From positions 1 through 57,886 of IMG/VR virus record IMGVR_UViG_3300031507_000003: DNA of 57,886 nucleotides, one strand, 5' to 3'. Each line of letters begins with the position of its first letter. Position 1 is the first letter of the stretch. The position numbers and the translations under genes are program-made. The stretch comes from a virus. The notes under the pieces were generated by a model. That model worked only from the letters and a program-made list of their open reading frames with translations, ran no database searches and was not told the origin of the DNA. Of this stretch, positions 40,678 through 47,992 are shown piece after piece.

Positions 40678-41595
40678 CTAGCCTCCATCGCCGTAAGGAC
40701 CTGAGCCGTACGGGCCGAAACCGTACCCGTCCGGAATCGGAACGGGTGTCGCTGTGCAGTCAGCCATCTGAAGCCACGTGAGCCCGGTGTTGACCAGATC
40801 CTGGATGGTCCCGTACCGCTCCGCCACCAGGCACCAGTTGGAGCACACGGTGCCCTGCCCGGCTGCGGCCGGGGAGGGCTGGTCCACCTGCACCAGCGGG
40901 ACCGACCACAGCCGGAACGGCACCCGCTGGTCGTTGGACCCGGTGTAGTTCTCCGCCAGGTCCCCCGGCTGCCAGTACGCGTCGGGCCAGCCGAACAGCG
41001 GGTCGAACTGGAGCAGCAGCGGACCTCCGGCCGTGAACAGGTCATAGACCGCGTCCACGGCCGTCAGGCTGCGGGTGAGGAAGACGACGGAGGAGACGAT
41101 GCCCTTGCGGCGCGCCCAGATGTCCGCCGGCTTTTCCCGGTCCAGGACACCGATCAGGTTCGCGTCCGAGGCCCGGGTCTTGTTGCCGAGCTGGATCAGG
41201 GACACGCCGGTTTCGTCGGTGCAGGGCGCCCCCTGGGGGCACAGGTCCACCCGGACGTTGGCCCACGGCCGCGCGGGGTCCTTGAACCAGCTGTACGTGG
41301 TCACGATCGTCACCGTGCCGGAGACCGCCTGGTTGGCGGTGGGCCCCAGCCCGTCCACATCCTCGTACGCCCGGTAGTGGACGGGCGTGTTCAGCGGGGC
41401 CTCGGTGTCGATGAGGAAGTAGTCCAGCGTGACCGGGAACAGAACCACCCGGTACCCGCCCCGGACGATGGTCTCCGTGCCGTCAGCGGCCACCCGGACA
41501 ATGGTGAAGGAGTTGTCGATCAGCGTCGTATCGAAGTCGATGACCAGCTCGACTTCAGCGTTGTCGTTGTCGGCGGTCGCCACCAGGGTGTTCAT
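40678..41595 (-). CDS. Minor tail protein
   Basis: A 305-aa protein immediately after the tape measure gene, with beta-rich sequence (VELVIDFDTTLID, YRVVLFPVTLDYFLID, TVTIVTTYSW). In position it matches the distal tail protein or first minor tail protein of siphoviruses. Start at ATG 41595 overlapping the tape measure stop. Confidence 0.65.
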   Translation of the reverse strand: MNTLVATADNDNAEVELVIDFDTTLIDNSFTIVRVAADGTETIVRGGYRVVLFPVTLDYFLIDTEAPLNTPVHYRAYEDVDGLGPTANQAVSGTVTIVTTYSWFKDPARPWANVRVDLCPQGAPCTDETGVSLIQLGNKTRASDANLIGVLDREKPADIWARRKGIVSSVVFLTRSLTAVDAVYDLFTAGGPLLLQFDPLFGWPDAYWQPGDLAENYTGSNDQRVPFRLWSVPLVQVDQPSPAAAGQGTVCSNWCLVAERYGTIQDLVNTGLTWLQMADCTATPVPIPDGYGFGPYGSGPYGDGG

Positions 41596-44297
41596 CAGAT
41601 CCTCACCCCCTGCGCGAGCTGGCGCGCCACGGCTACGTTGTTGTCGTCGATCAGGACTTGCACATGATCATTGATCACCTTGTTCCCGATCATCACGGTG
41701 ACCCGCGGAGCGGCCGTGTTCACGCTCACGTTCGGAGCGGCCGCCTGCGCGGTGACCGTTCCGGCGGTGTGGGTGGAGGACAGCAGGGATGCGACACCCT
41801 GTCCGGCGGAGACGGGCGCGGCCGCTCCGGAGACCAGCCGGCTGGTAGCACGGGTCACCAACGACTGGTTGGCCCGGATGCCCGCGGCGAAGTCGGAGGC
41901 CAGCGCCTCCCCGGAGTACAGCGTCCAGCCCTTGCCGCTCAGCGGGCCCTCCTTGGCCGGGGACGACCCGAAGAACCCCCGGACCTTGCCCACGACTGCG
42001 GACGCGGCATCCTTGGCCGCGGACAGCATCGACTTGATGCCGTTGATGAATCCGGAAATCAGGGAACGCCCTGAGTTGTACAGCAGCGACCCCACCCCGC
42101 TGAACGCCCCGGTGATCCTGTCCTTCAGGCTGCTGGCCGTACGTACCGCGGCGCCGATCGCGTCGGAGACGGCGGTACGCACCCGGTTGAAGGCCGAGGA
42201 CGTGGCACCGGCGACCGCGTTCCACGCGGAGGAGAACAGAACCCGGATCGTGCCCGTGGCAAAGGAGACCGCCCCGACAATCGCCGTCATGGCGGACCGG
42301 ACCACTCCCATCACGCCGTTGAAGGTGGTCGATATCTGACGTCCGACCCCGGCCACCAGGGAGCCCAGCGCGCGAAACGCCCCGGACAGGTCGCCCCGGA
42401 ACAGTGCGACCAGGGTATTGATCACCGGGACGACTATGTTCGTGATGACCCCTGCCAGGTTGGTCACCAGCACTGCAACAATCCGGGCGGTCAGGCTGAT
42501 CCACTGGGCGAACAGAGGTATCACGAACGCGATCGCCTGGGCCACCAGACCGATGACCGGCAACAGGGCGGTCTGGAGCTGGAGCACCGCCGTGGCAACC
42601 TGAACGATCGTCGGAGCCAGCTGCACAAGAAGATTCGCCAGGATCGGCAGCACCTGGACCGCCAGCGCCACCAGCTGGGTCTGGACCCCCGCGAAAGCGG
42701 ACACGAACGCGGTGACGACCGGGGCCAGTTGCACGAACAGACCGGACAGGACCGGCAGCAGGGTGGCGGTGAGCTGGGTAAACACGTCCAGCAGCGGGGA
42801 AATGTTCGTGGACAGACCTGCGATGGCCGGAGCCAGAGCAGACACGAAGGTGTCCGCCACCTGGACGATCAGCGGGGCCGCGTCGGTGAACAGCTGAGTG
42901 ATCGTGTCCAGGACCGGGACCAGCGCGGGCAGCAGGGACGCGATCAGGTCCCCGATGATCGGCAGCAGCGGGGAGAACGCGATGACGATCGAGCCGACTG
43001 CCTGTGCAGTTCCCTCAAGGACCGGGCCGAGAGCCGCGATGATCGGGGACAGACCGGCACCGAGCGCCTGCACCAGGGTCTGCACGGGGCCGGCCAGGGC
43101 CACGAACACCGGGCCCAGCACCGCGATCGCCTGCCCGAGCAGCGGCCCCACGGTGTCCGCCACCACGCCCATGGTCTGAACCAGGGCGCCGATCGCATCC
43201 TGGAATCCCTTGGTGGCTGTCGCGTCCTGCAAGGTCTGGGTAATAGACGTGAGCACCTGGAACAGACCGGCCCCGCCCGTGGACGCGGCCCCCAGGACGT
43301 TCTTCAGGGTGCCGAAGACGTTCCCCGCGATGTCCCCCAGCCCGGACAGTACGTCGATCGCGGTGTTGATCGCGTCTTCCAGGCCTCCGGACGCGAATGC
43401 CTTGCTCAGCTTGTCCGAGATCGAACCGGCCGCGCCGGCAGCGGCCTGGGTGATCCGGTCGAACGCCGGGGCCGCTGCGGTCGCGAGCTGGCCCAGTCCG
43501 GTGACGACCAGGGCCGGGATCCCGGCCAGGTTCGTCAGACCCTGATTGGCGCCCGCCATGGCCTTGCCCAGGGTTCCGTTCGTGGCGAGCTGACCGGCCG
43601 CGGCAGCGGTGCTCAGTGCCACCTGGTTCAGCGTGGTAGCCGTGGCCGTGAGGTTGGTCTTCAGGACCGGCAGGACGGAGCCCGCCAGGCTCTTCAGTTC
43701 CTTGGAGAACCCGGTGAAGACCGTGTCCTGGATGCTCTGCTGGAACTTCGTGAACTCCGGGACCATGGACTTGATGGTGAGAACGAAGTCCTTCGCGTTC
43801 GGTCCAAGAGTCTTCAGTGCCTTGTCGAACTTCTTCGTCCCTAGGGCCGAGGTGTCGAACGCGGCCTTCGCCGCGTCCCCGACCCCGGCCATGCTGAGCT
43901 TCACCACGGCGTTCGCCTGGGCGATGGCCAGGGCGCCCGTGGTGGCCACCGCAGCGGCCGGGGCTATCTGCTCCAGAGCGGTGACCACGGAGGCGATCAG
44001 GGGCAGCGCTGTGCCCGCCGCGGCCCCGATACCGCCAACCCCCAGCGCTGTCTTCCCCAGGATCCCGGCCAGCGGGCCCAGGGACACGCTCAGTCCCCGC
44101 AGGGACAGCCCGAAGCGTTCGGTGTCGCGGGTGGTGCTCTCCAGCGACCGGGAGATCTGCGCGCCCTCAGCGGCGAAACGGCCCCGGATGTCGTGCAGGC
44201 GCCCGTTCGCGTCCCGGCTGAACTCCCGCAGCGCGAGCTGCGCCGGAAGCGTGTTCATATCCACTTGGATATGGGCTTCGCCGATCTGCTCGCTCAC
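41595..44297 (-). CDS. Tape measure protein
   Basis: A 900-aa protein starting at GTG 44297. Helical N terminus (QLALREFSRDANGRLHDIRG), then hydrophobic segments (GILGKTALGVGGIGAAAGTA and others), long Ala/Leu/Val-rich repeats around 360-640, and a C terminus with SPAKEGPLSGKGWTLYSGEA, a pattern common in tape measure proteins. It fixes tail length: 900 aa at about 0.15 nm per residue would give roughly 135 nm. It follows the frameshifted chaperone genes as expected. Confidence 0.9.
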   Translation of the reverse strand: MSEQIGEAHIQVDMNTLPAQLALREFSRDANGRLHDIRGRFAAEGAQISRSLESTTRDTERFGLSLRGLSVSLGPLAGILGKTALGVGGIGAAAGTALPLIASVVTALEQIAPAAAVATTGALAIAQANAVVKLSMAGVGDAAKAAFDTSALGTKKFDKALKTLGPNAKDFVLTIKSMVPEFTKFQQSIQDTVFTGFSKELKSLAGSVLPVLKTNLTATATTLNQVALSTAAAAGQLATNGTLGKAMAGANQGLTNLAGIPALVVTGLGQLATAAAPAFDRITQAAAGAAGSISDKLSKAFASGGLEDAINTAIDVLSGLGDIAGNVFGTLKNVLGAASTGGAGLFQVLTSITQTLQDATATKGFQDAIGALVQTMGVVADTVGPLLGQAIAVLGPVFVALAGPVQTLVQALGAGLSPIIAALGPVLEGTAQAVGSIVIAFSPLLPIIGDLIASLLPALVPVLDTITQLFTDAAPLIVQVADTFVSALAPAIAGLSTNISPLLDVFTQLTATLLPVLSGLFVQLAPVVTAFVSAFAGVQTQLVALAVQVLPILANLLVQLAPTIVQVATAVLQLQTALLPVIGLVAQAIAFVIPLFAQWISLTARIVAVLVTNLAGVITNIVVPVINTLVALFRGDLSGAFRALGSLVAGVGRQISTTFNGVMGVVRSAMTAIVGAVSFATGTIRVLFSSAWNAVAGATSSAFNRVRTAVSDAIGAAVRTASSLKDRITGAFSGVGSLLYNSGRSLISGFINGIKSMLSAAKDAASAVVGKVRGFFGSSPAKEGPLSGKGWTLYSGEALASDFAAGIRANQSLVTRATSRLVSGAAAPVSAGQGVASLLSSTHTAGTVTAQAAAPNVSVNTAAPRVTVMIGNKVINDHVQVLIDDNNVAVARQLAQGVRI

Positions 44298-44982
44298 AGG
44301 CTCACCCCCATCGCCTTGAGGAAGGAGTCCGACGCGTCTTCCTCATCGGTCCACCACCACGGTGCCTTCGGGTCACGCTGCTTCACGCGCTTCGGGCCGG
44401 AGCCGGGCACGGCCCAGCCGGCCACGGACAGCATGCTGTCCAGGACCTTACGCGCGTCCTCCGCGCTCTGGCCTTCGTGTACCCGCACCCGCTGGAGCAT
44501 CTCGGCGTAGACCAGGTTCAGGAACCGGTCGGCAGGAAGGTAGGCGAAATCGGTACCGGCTGCTGCGGAGCGTCCGTCGAGTTCGTGCCAGATGCCGGGT
44601 TGCCGGACCCACCCGCAGAGTTCGAGGACGGCTGTGTAGGGCGCAGCCCGTACTTCTCCAGCAGCCAGATCATGACCTCGCTGGCCTGCTCCAGCTCGAT
44701 CGGGTTCTCCAGGTCCCCCAGCCGCTTGGACACCGCCGCGGCGGAGTCGGGGAGCAGCACCAGCCCGAGCGCGTCCAGGATCGCGTCCACCTGGGCGTTG
44801 ACCGGCATGGCGCCGATCTTCTCGAAGCGGGTGGCGAACTCCGTCAGCGTTTTGCCGGGCAGTGCCCGCGCCGCTTCGAACAGGTCCCCGTCGATGCGGA
44901 ACCTGATCCGTTCGTGCGCTCGGGTGAAGTCCTTCACCCCGTCGTCTGTGGACCCGGTCAGCGGGCCCGTGCTCTCGCTCAT
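44294..44982 (-). CDS. Tail assembly chaperone, frameshifted product
   Basis: The -1 frame of this region stays open past the stop of the shorter gene (44518) and runs to 44294, continuing ...CGWVRQPGIWHELDGRS to DASDSFLKAMGVSL. This is the usual arrangement of siphovirus tail chaperones (gpG/gpGT). The frames are related as -1 (codon starts of class 0 then class 1). I could not identify a canonical slippery heptamer, so the join point is not known. Coordinates give the span from first start to second stop. Confidence 0.7.
44518..44982 (-). CDS. Tail assembly chaperone
   Basis: A 154-aa protein starting at ATG 44982 (MSESTGPLTG). Helical core (DFTRAHERIRFRIDGDLFEA, VNAQVDAILDALGLVLLP) with a Ser/Pro/Thr-rich C terminus. 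It wraps the tape measure protein during tail assembly together with its frameshifted longer form. Located directly upstream of the tape measure gene. Confidence 0.75.
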   Translation of the reverse strand: MSESTGPLTGSTDDGVKDFTRAHERIRFRIDGDLFEAARALPGKTLTEFATRFEKIGAMPVNAQVDAILDALGLVLLPDSAAAVSKRLGDLENPIELEQASEVMIWLLEKYGLRPTQPSSNSAGGSGNPASGTNSTDAPQQPVPISPTFLPTGS

Positions 44983-45047
44983 GGAGCCACCGTAGGGGAC
45001 TGCGGGAGAGATCTTGACCGGGCCGGATTCCGTCACGGTCGGTGAGA

Positions 45048-45320
45048 GTGTGGGGCCCGAGTCCGGCGGTGTGGGGTGTGGATTCCGTTGCCCACACTCC
45101 GGCATTTAGGGACACACCGGGTTACACCCGCACGTATGGACGGACAAACGGGGCGGAATCGTTTCCTCCGGTGTGAGGTTGGGTGTGGAGTGTGGGGTAC
45201 CACCCCTCGTCCTATGCGTTTGGGAGTGAAGGGAAGTTGATCATGGAAATAGCTCTGTTGAGTGCCAAAGGCATGGCGGCGAAAGGGCGATCCCCACACT
45301 CCTCACTCCGAAAACACTCC
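45048..45320. repeat. GTGTGGGG iterons in both orientations, candidate origin or operator array
   Basis: In the gene-free stretch 44983-45418 the words GTGTGGGG or GTGTGG occur at 45048, 45069, 45076, 45183 and 45190, and their complements at 45091 and 45292, with more CACTCC words to 45320. GGAGTGTGGGG (45187-45197) and CCCCACACTCC (45292-45302) form an 11-bp inverted pair around an AT-richer centre (45235-45270). The words TCCGGCGGTGTGGGGT, GGTGTGGATTCCG and CCCGCACGTATGG also occur in the replication fusion gene. No gene is evident here. Confidence 0.75.
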
Positions 45321-45380
45321 CGCAGGTCAGCCCGGTCTGATTCCCCGCTACGCTCCGTTACTGGTTTCCGGGCTTGATCC

Positions 45381-45398
45381 GTGGTTTACTTAAATGAA
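45381..45398 (+). promoter_or_regulatory. TTTAATTAAA-type element upstream of 45419
   Basis: GTGGTTTACTTAAATGAA lies about 12 bp before GACGGAGGAACGATG of the plus-strand island. It is the only such element in the late region that faces right. Confidence 0.55.
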
Positions 45399-45418
45399 CC
45401 CGACCCGACGGAGGAACG

Positions 45419-45691
45419 ATGAACGAACCAGGACTCAGCGACACCGCTGCATTGGACGGAGCCCGCGGGTACGGCTGGTCCGTATCCCAGTTCCCGGGTG
45501 GATTCACGGCCCAGTCAGGGGCCCGCATCGTGACCGCCACGTTCACGGCCGGCGGTGGCCTCATTCACGCGTCCGTCCGCAGGGGTTTCCTGGGCCCGGG
45601 ACAGAGCCTGCGCGCGAGTGAAGTGATTGGAACCCTGGCTCAGTACGGACAGCACGGTTTGATCCCCGCGGACCCGACGGAGGAGCGATGA
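45419..45691 (+). CDS. Hypothetical protein of the plus-strand island
   Basis: A 90-aa protein behind GACGGAGGAACG. Predicted small beta-rich fold (YGWSVSQFPGGFTAQSGARI) with a helical end (SEVIGTLAQYGQHG). It lies on the strand opposite to the surrounding structural genes and has its own promoter element, as a moron would. Function unknown. Confidence 0.65.
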   Translation: MNEPGLSDTAALDGARGYGWSVSQFPGGFTAQSGARIVTATFTAGGGLIHASVRRGFLGPGQSLRASEVIGTLAQYGQHGLIPADPTEER

Positions 45692-45978
45692 CGAAACCCA
45701 CGGCCCTCACAGCGGCCGAACTCACCGACCGGATCGCTGAGCAGGTGGTCTGGGCCATGCACGCCCGGGACCGCATCCTGGGGGACCTGTCCGACGCCGG
45801 CTACGTGGTCCGGGACAATCTCACCGGCCAGATCAGCGGCCTGCGCTGGACCCTGTGCCTGCTCCAGGGCTGGAACCCGGCGCGCGAGTGCGAGCACGAA
45901 GGCCGGGCGGACCGCTTCGTACGCGTCTGGCACAACCTCCCCGGCCACTGCACCGAACCGGGGTGCGGACCGTGGTAG
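45688..45978 (+). CDS. Hypothetical protein of the plus-strand island
   Basis: A 96-aa protein starting at ATG 45688 in ATGA overlap with the previous gene. It has ECEHEG and HCTEPGCGPW near the end, a possible small metal site. Function unknown. Confidence 0.6.
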   Translation: MTKPTALTAAELTDRIAEQVVWAMHARDRILGDLSDAGYVVRDNLTGQISGLRWTLCLLQGWNPARECEHEGRADRFVRVWHNLPGHCTEPGCGPW

Positions 45979-46088
45979 GGATCCTGCTGGGCATCTGGCC
46001 GGGGATCGGCTTCGGTATCGGCATCGTGTGGTTCGGGACGTGCTGGGTCGCGCACCGGATCAGAGTGCGGCGCGCAGCGCCTCGATGA
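45972..46088 (+). CDS. Small membrane peptide of the plus-strand island
   Basis: A 38-aa peptide from GTG 45972 overlapping the previous stop, with one hydrophobic segment (GILLGIWPGIGFGIGIVWFG) and a basic end. It converges with and overlaps the end of 46060-46452 by 29 bases. Moderate support only. Confidence 0.45.
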   Translation: MVGILLGIWPGIGFGIGIVWFGTCWVAHRIRVRRAAPR

Positions 46089-46452
46089 GGAACCCGTTCG
46101 GACGCGTGCCCGGATGCGAGACGTACCGCGCGTACACGACCCGGCCCCCGATCTCGAATCGCAGGACGCCCCCGGCGCGCTTCGGTCGGATGATGTGGGG
46201 CCGGGTCCCGTTCACCACGTAGATGGTCGCGGGGTGCGTGGACGTGATCGTTCCCACCGGCCCGTCATGGGTGTAGCGCAGGGACGTACGGATGCCGTTG
46301 CCCATGGACCCCGGTGCAAGCCTCTGTGCGGCTGCCTGCACGCGTTCCACGCGCCGCCTGAGGCTCCGGTCCACCGCACCTCCGGGAAGCCGTAGGAGAC
46401 GCGCTACGCGGCTCTGGTCGAGCCGGAACGAGGTGGACACGTTGAAGGACAT
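46060..46452 (-). CDS. Tail completion / minor head-tail protein (HK97 gp10-like)
   Basis: A 130-aa protein starting at ATG 46452. The C terminus (YARYVSHPGTRPNGFLIEAL) has the HPGT-P-FL pattern of HK97 gp10-like head-tail proteins. Located among the connector genes. Helps join heads and tails. Confidence 0.65.
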   Translation of the reverse strand: MSFNVSTSFRLDQSRVARLLRLPGGAVDRSLRRRVERVQAAAQRLAPGSMGNGIRTSLRYTHDGPVGTITSTHPATIYVVNGTRPHIIRPKRAGGVLRFEIGGRVVYARYVSHPGTRPNGFLIEALRAAL

Positions 46453-46453
46453 G

Positions 46454-46957
46454 TCAGTTCCTCGGCAGCGCGGCCAGGAAGCGCAGCTCACTGCCCACGC
46501 ACCCTCCGGACGGACCCTGTGCGGTGAGCGGGTTGAGAAAGAAGTCGATGATCTCCCGGTCCGCCTTCATCTCGCACAGCTTGACCGAGACCGCCTTCAG
46601 CAGGCCGTAGGCGTCGGTCAGGATCTCCTGGGCCGATGCAGTCAGGTCAGCGATCGTCGGGACAAGGGTCTGGTCGTCCGGGTTAGGGGCACAGCGGATG
46701 AGCTGCACCACGATCTCCGCCACGTCCCACGCGGCCCGGCACGCGGTCGCGGTGGTGAGCGGCAGCGGGAAGTTGTCGGAAAGGTAGATCCGGGCCACGG
46801 ACACCGCCAACAGCCCGCAGTCGCACGCGTCCCAGGCGATGGCCCCGGGTACGACGCTGGACCGGTCCGGAGGGTTCGCCGCGATCTCGGCATCGATCGC
46901 CAGGCGCACGGTCTCCGCGACGGTGTACCACTTCAGGGGTCCGGTGATGAGCGGCAT
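46454..46957 (-). CDS. Probable head-tail connector / tail terminator
   Basis: A 167-aa protein directly after the adaptor gene (one-base overlap). Mixed alpha/beta with CDCGLLAVSVARIYLS. By order it could be the stopper or tail terminator. I cannot assign it by motif. Confidence 0.5.
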   Translation of the reverse strand: MPLITGPLKWYTVAETVRLAIDAEIAANPPDRSSVVPGAIAWDACDCGLLAVSVARIYLSDNFPLPLTTATACRAAWDVAEIVVQLIRCAPNPDDQTLVPTIADLTASAQEILTDAYGLLKAVSVKLCEMKADREIIDFFLNPLTAQGPSGGCVGSELRFLAALPRN

Positions 46958-47787
46958 CAGGTGGGCCTCCGGACCGGTGGCCGGTCGGGGCTGACGATCC
47001 GGGCCTTCTGGCGTAGGCCGTACGGGTTCCAGGTGGCCAGGAACATATCCACCAGGTACAGCCCCGTCCGCCCCTGCCGGAACAGCTCCCCCACGTCCGG
47101 GTACTGGATCGTCACGCCCTGGCGGACCAGTTGCTGGAGCCCGGCCGGCAGCTTGCAGTCACCACCCGTTGCGGCCCTCAGGATCTCGCAGACCAGCGCC
47201 CCCATGGCGAACGCCGCGCCCTCGGGGACCGCCTCCCCGTACGTGGCGGTGACGGACCAGGTGTCCTGCTCCGTGTCGTCCCTAGACAGGTCGTTGCAGC
47301 GGGGCCAGACTCCCCCGTCCGTGCGGACCACGATCCGGTTGTTGTCCAGGCGGTACCCGCCCGTCACCATGGGTTCGCCGTCGATCCTGATCTCGATGAT
47401 CTCGTTCACCGGGGCAGGGAGGACGAACTCACTGACCCGCGAGCACGAACAGGATCCGGCGCATCCCCCGCACACCAGGTTGAACCACAGTCCGCCGATC
47501 AGCGCCGGAGTGGGCCAGGAGTTGGCGAACCACGATGGCCCGAAATCGTCGTACATACGTCCGCTGTAGCAGTCCTGACGGCACGGGCGCAGCGTCACGG
47601 TGCACAGCCCGAACCGCATGCCGGTCAGCGCCCACAGCACCTCGGTCGCGGTTGCCACGGCAGCCCCGGTCAGCGGAGCCGTCTCCGCCGTGACCTCACA
47701 CAGCCACTGAACCGGCCATGTGGCGCAAGGACCGAAATCCGCTCCGCTGTTGCTGCCGGTGGCGGTCACCGGGTTGATGACGGGCAT
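46957..47787 (-). CDS. Head-to-tail adaptor
   Basis: A 276-aa protein. The N-terminal half is cysteine-rich (VTLRPCRQDCYSGRMYDD, LVCGGCAGSCSC) and the rest reads PVNEIIEIRIDGEPM, YRLDNNRIVVR. This is the layout of the gp6-like adaptor of many actinophages, with an added Cys group. It connects portal and tail. Confidence 0.7.
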   Translation of the reverse strand: MPVINPVTATGSNSGADFGPCATWPVQWLCEVTAETAPLTGAAVATATEVLWALTGMRFGLCTVTLRPCRQDCYSGRMYDDFGPSWFANSWPTPALIGGLWFNLVCGGCAGSCSCSRVSEFVLPAPVNEIIEIRIDGEPMVTGGYRLDNNRIVVRTDGGVWPRCNDLSRDDTEQDTWSVTATYGEAVPEGAAFAMGALVCEILRAATGGDCKLPAGLQQLVRQGVTIQYPDVGELFRQGRTGLYLVDMFLATWNPYGLRQKARIVSPDRPPVRRPT

Positions 47788-47802
47788 CGTGCACCTTCCC
47801 GG

Positions 47803-47976
47803 TCAGGCGTCGGAGGGGTTGTCGTTGGGCCAGGTGTGGTCGTCCACCAGCGCCTGGGTGTGGACCAGGTGGTCTCCGACGTGGGCCCCCTCTTCGCCCC
47901 AGTGGACGCACCGCAGTTCCAGGGGCTCCCCGTTCACGATCAGCGTGTCGGTCGCGGGGCAGCGGGCACGGGCCAC
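47803..47976 (-). CDS. Small hypothetical protein
   Basis: A 57-aa protein starting at GTG 47976 after GGAGGTGACC. Short beta-type sequence (TLIVNGEPLELRCVHWGEEG) seen in small proteins near the connectors of actinophages. Function unknown. Confidence 0.5.
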   Translation of the reverse strand: MARARCPATDTLIVNGEPLELRCVHWGEEGAHVGDHLVHTQALVDDHTWPNDNPSDA

Positions 47977-47992
47977 GTGGTCACCTCCGGGG

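Noticed and set aside
38560-40704. Long open frame on the plus strand opposite the glycine-rich spike
   Set aside because: It is a mirror of glycine/alanine codons on the real strand. It has no ribosome site and no domains.
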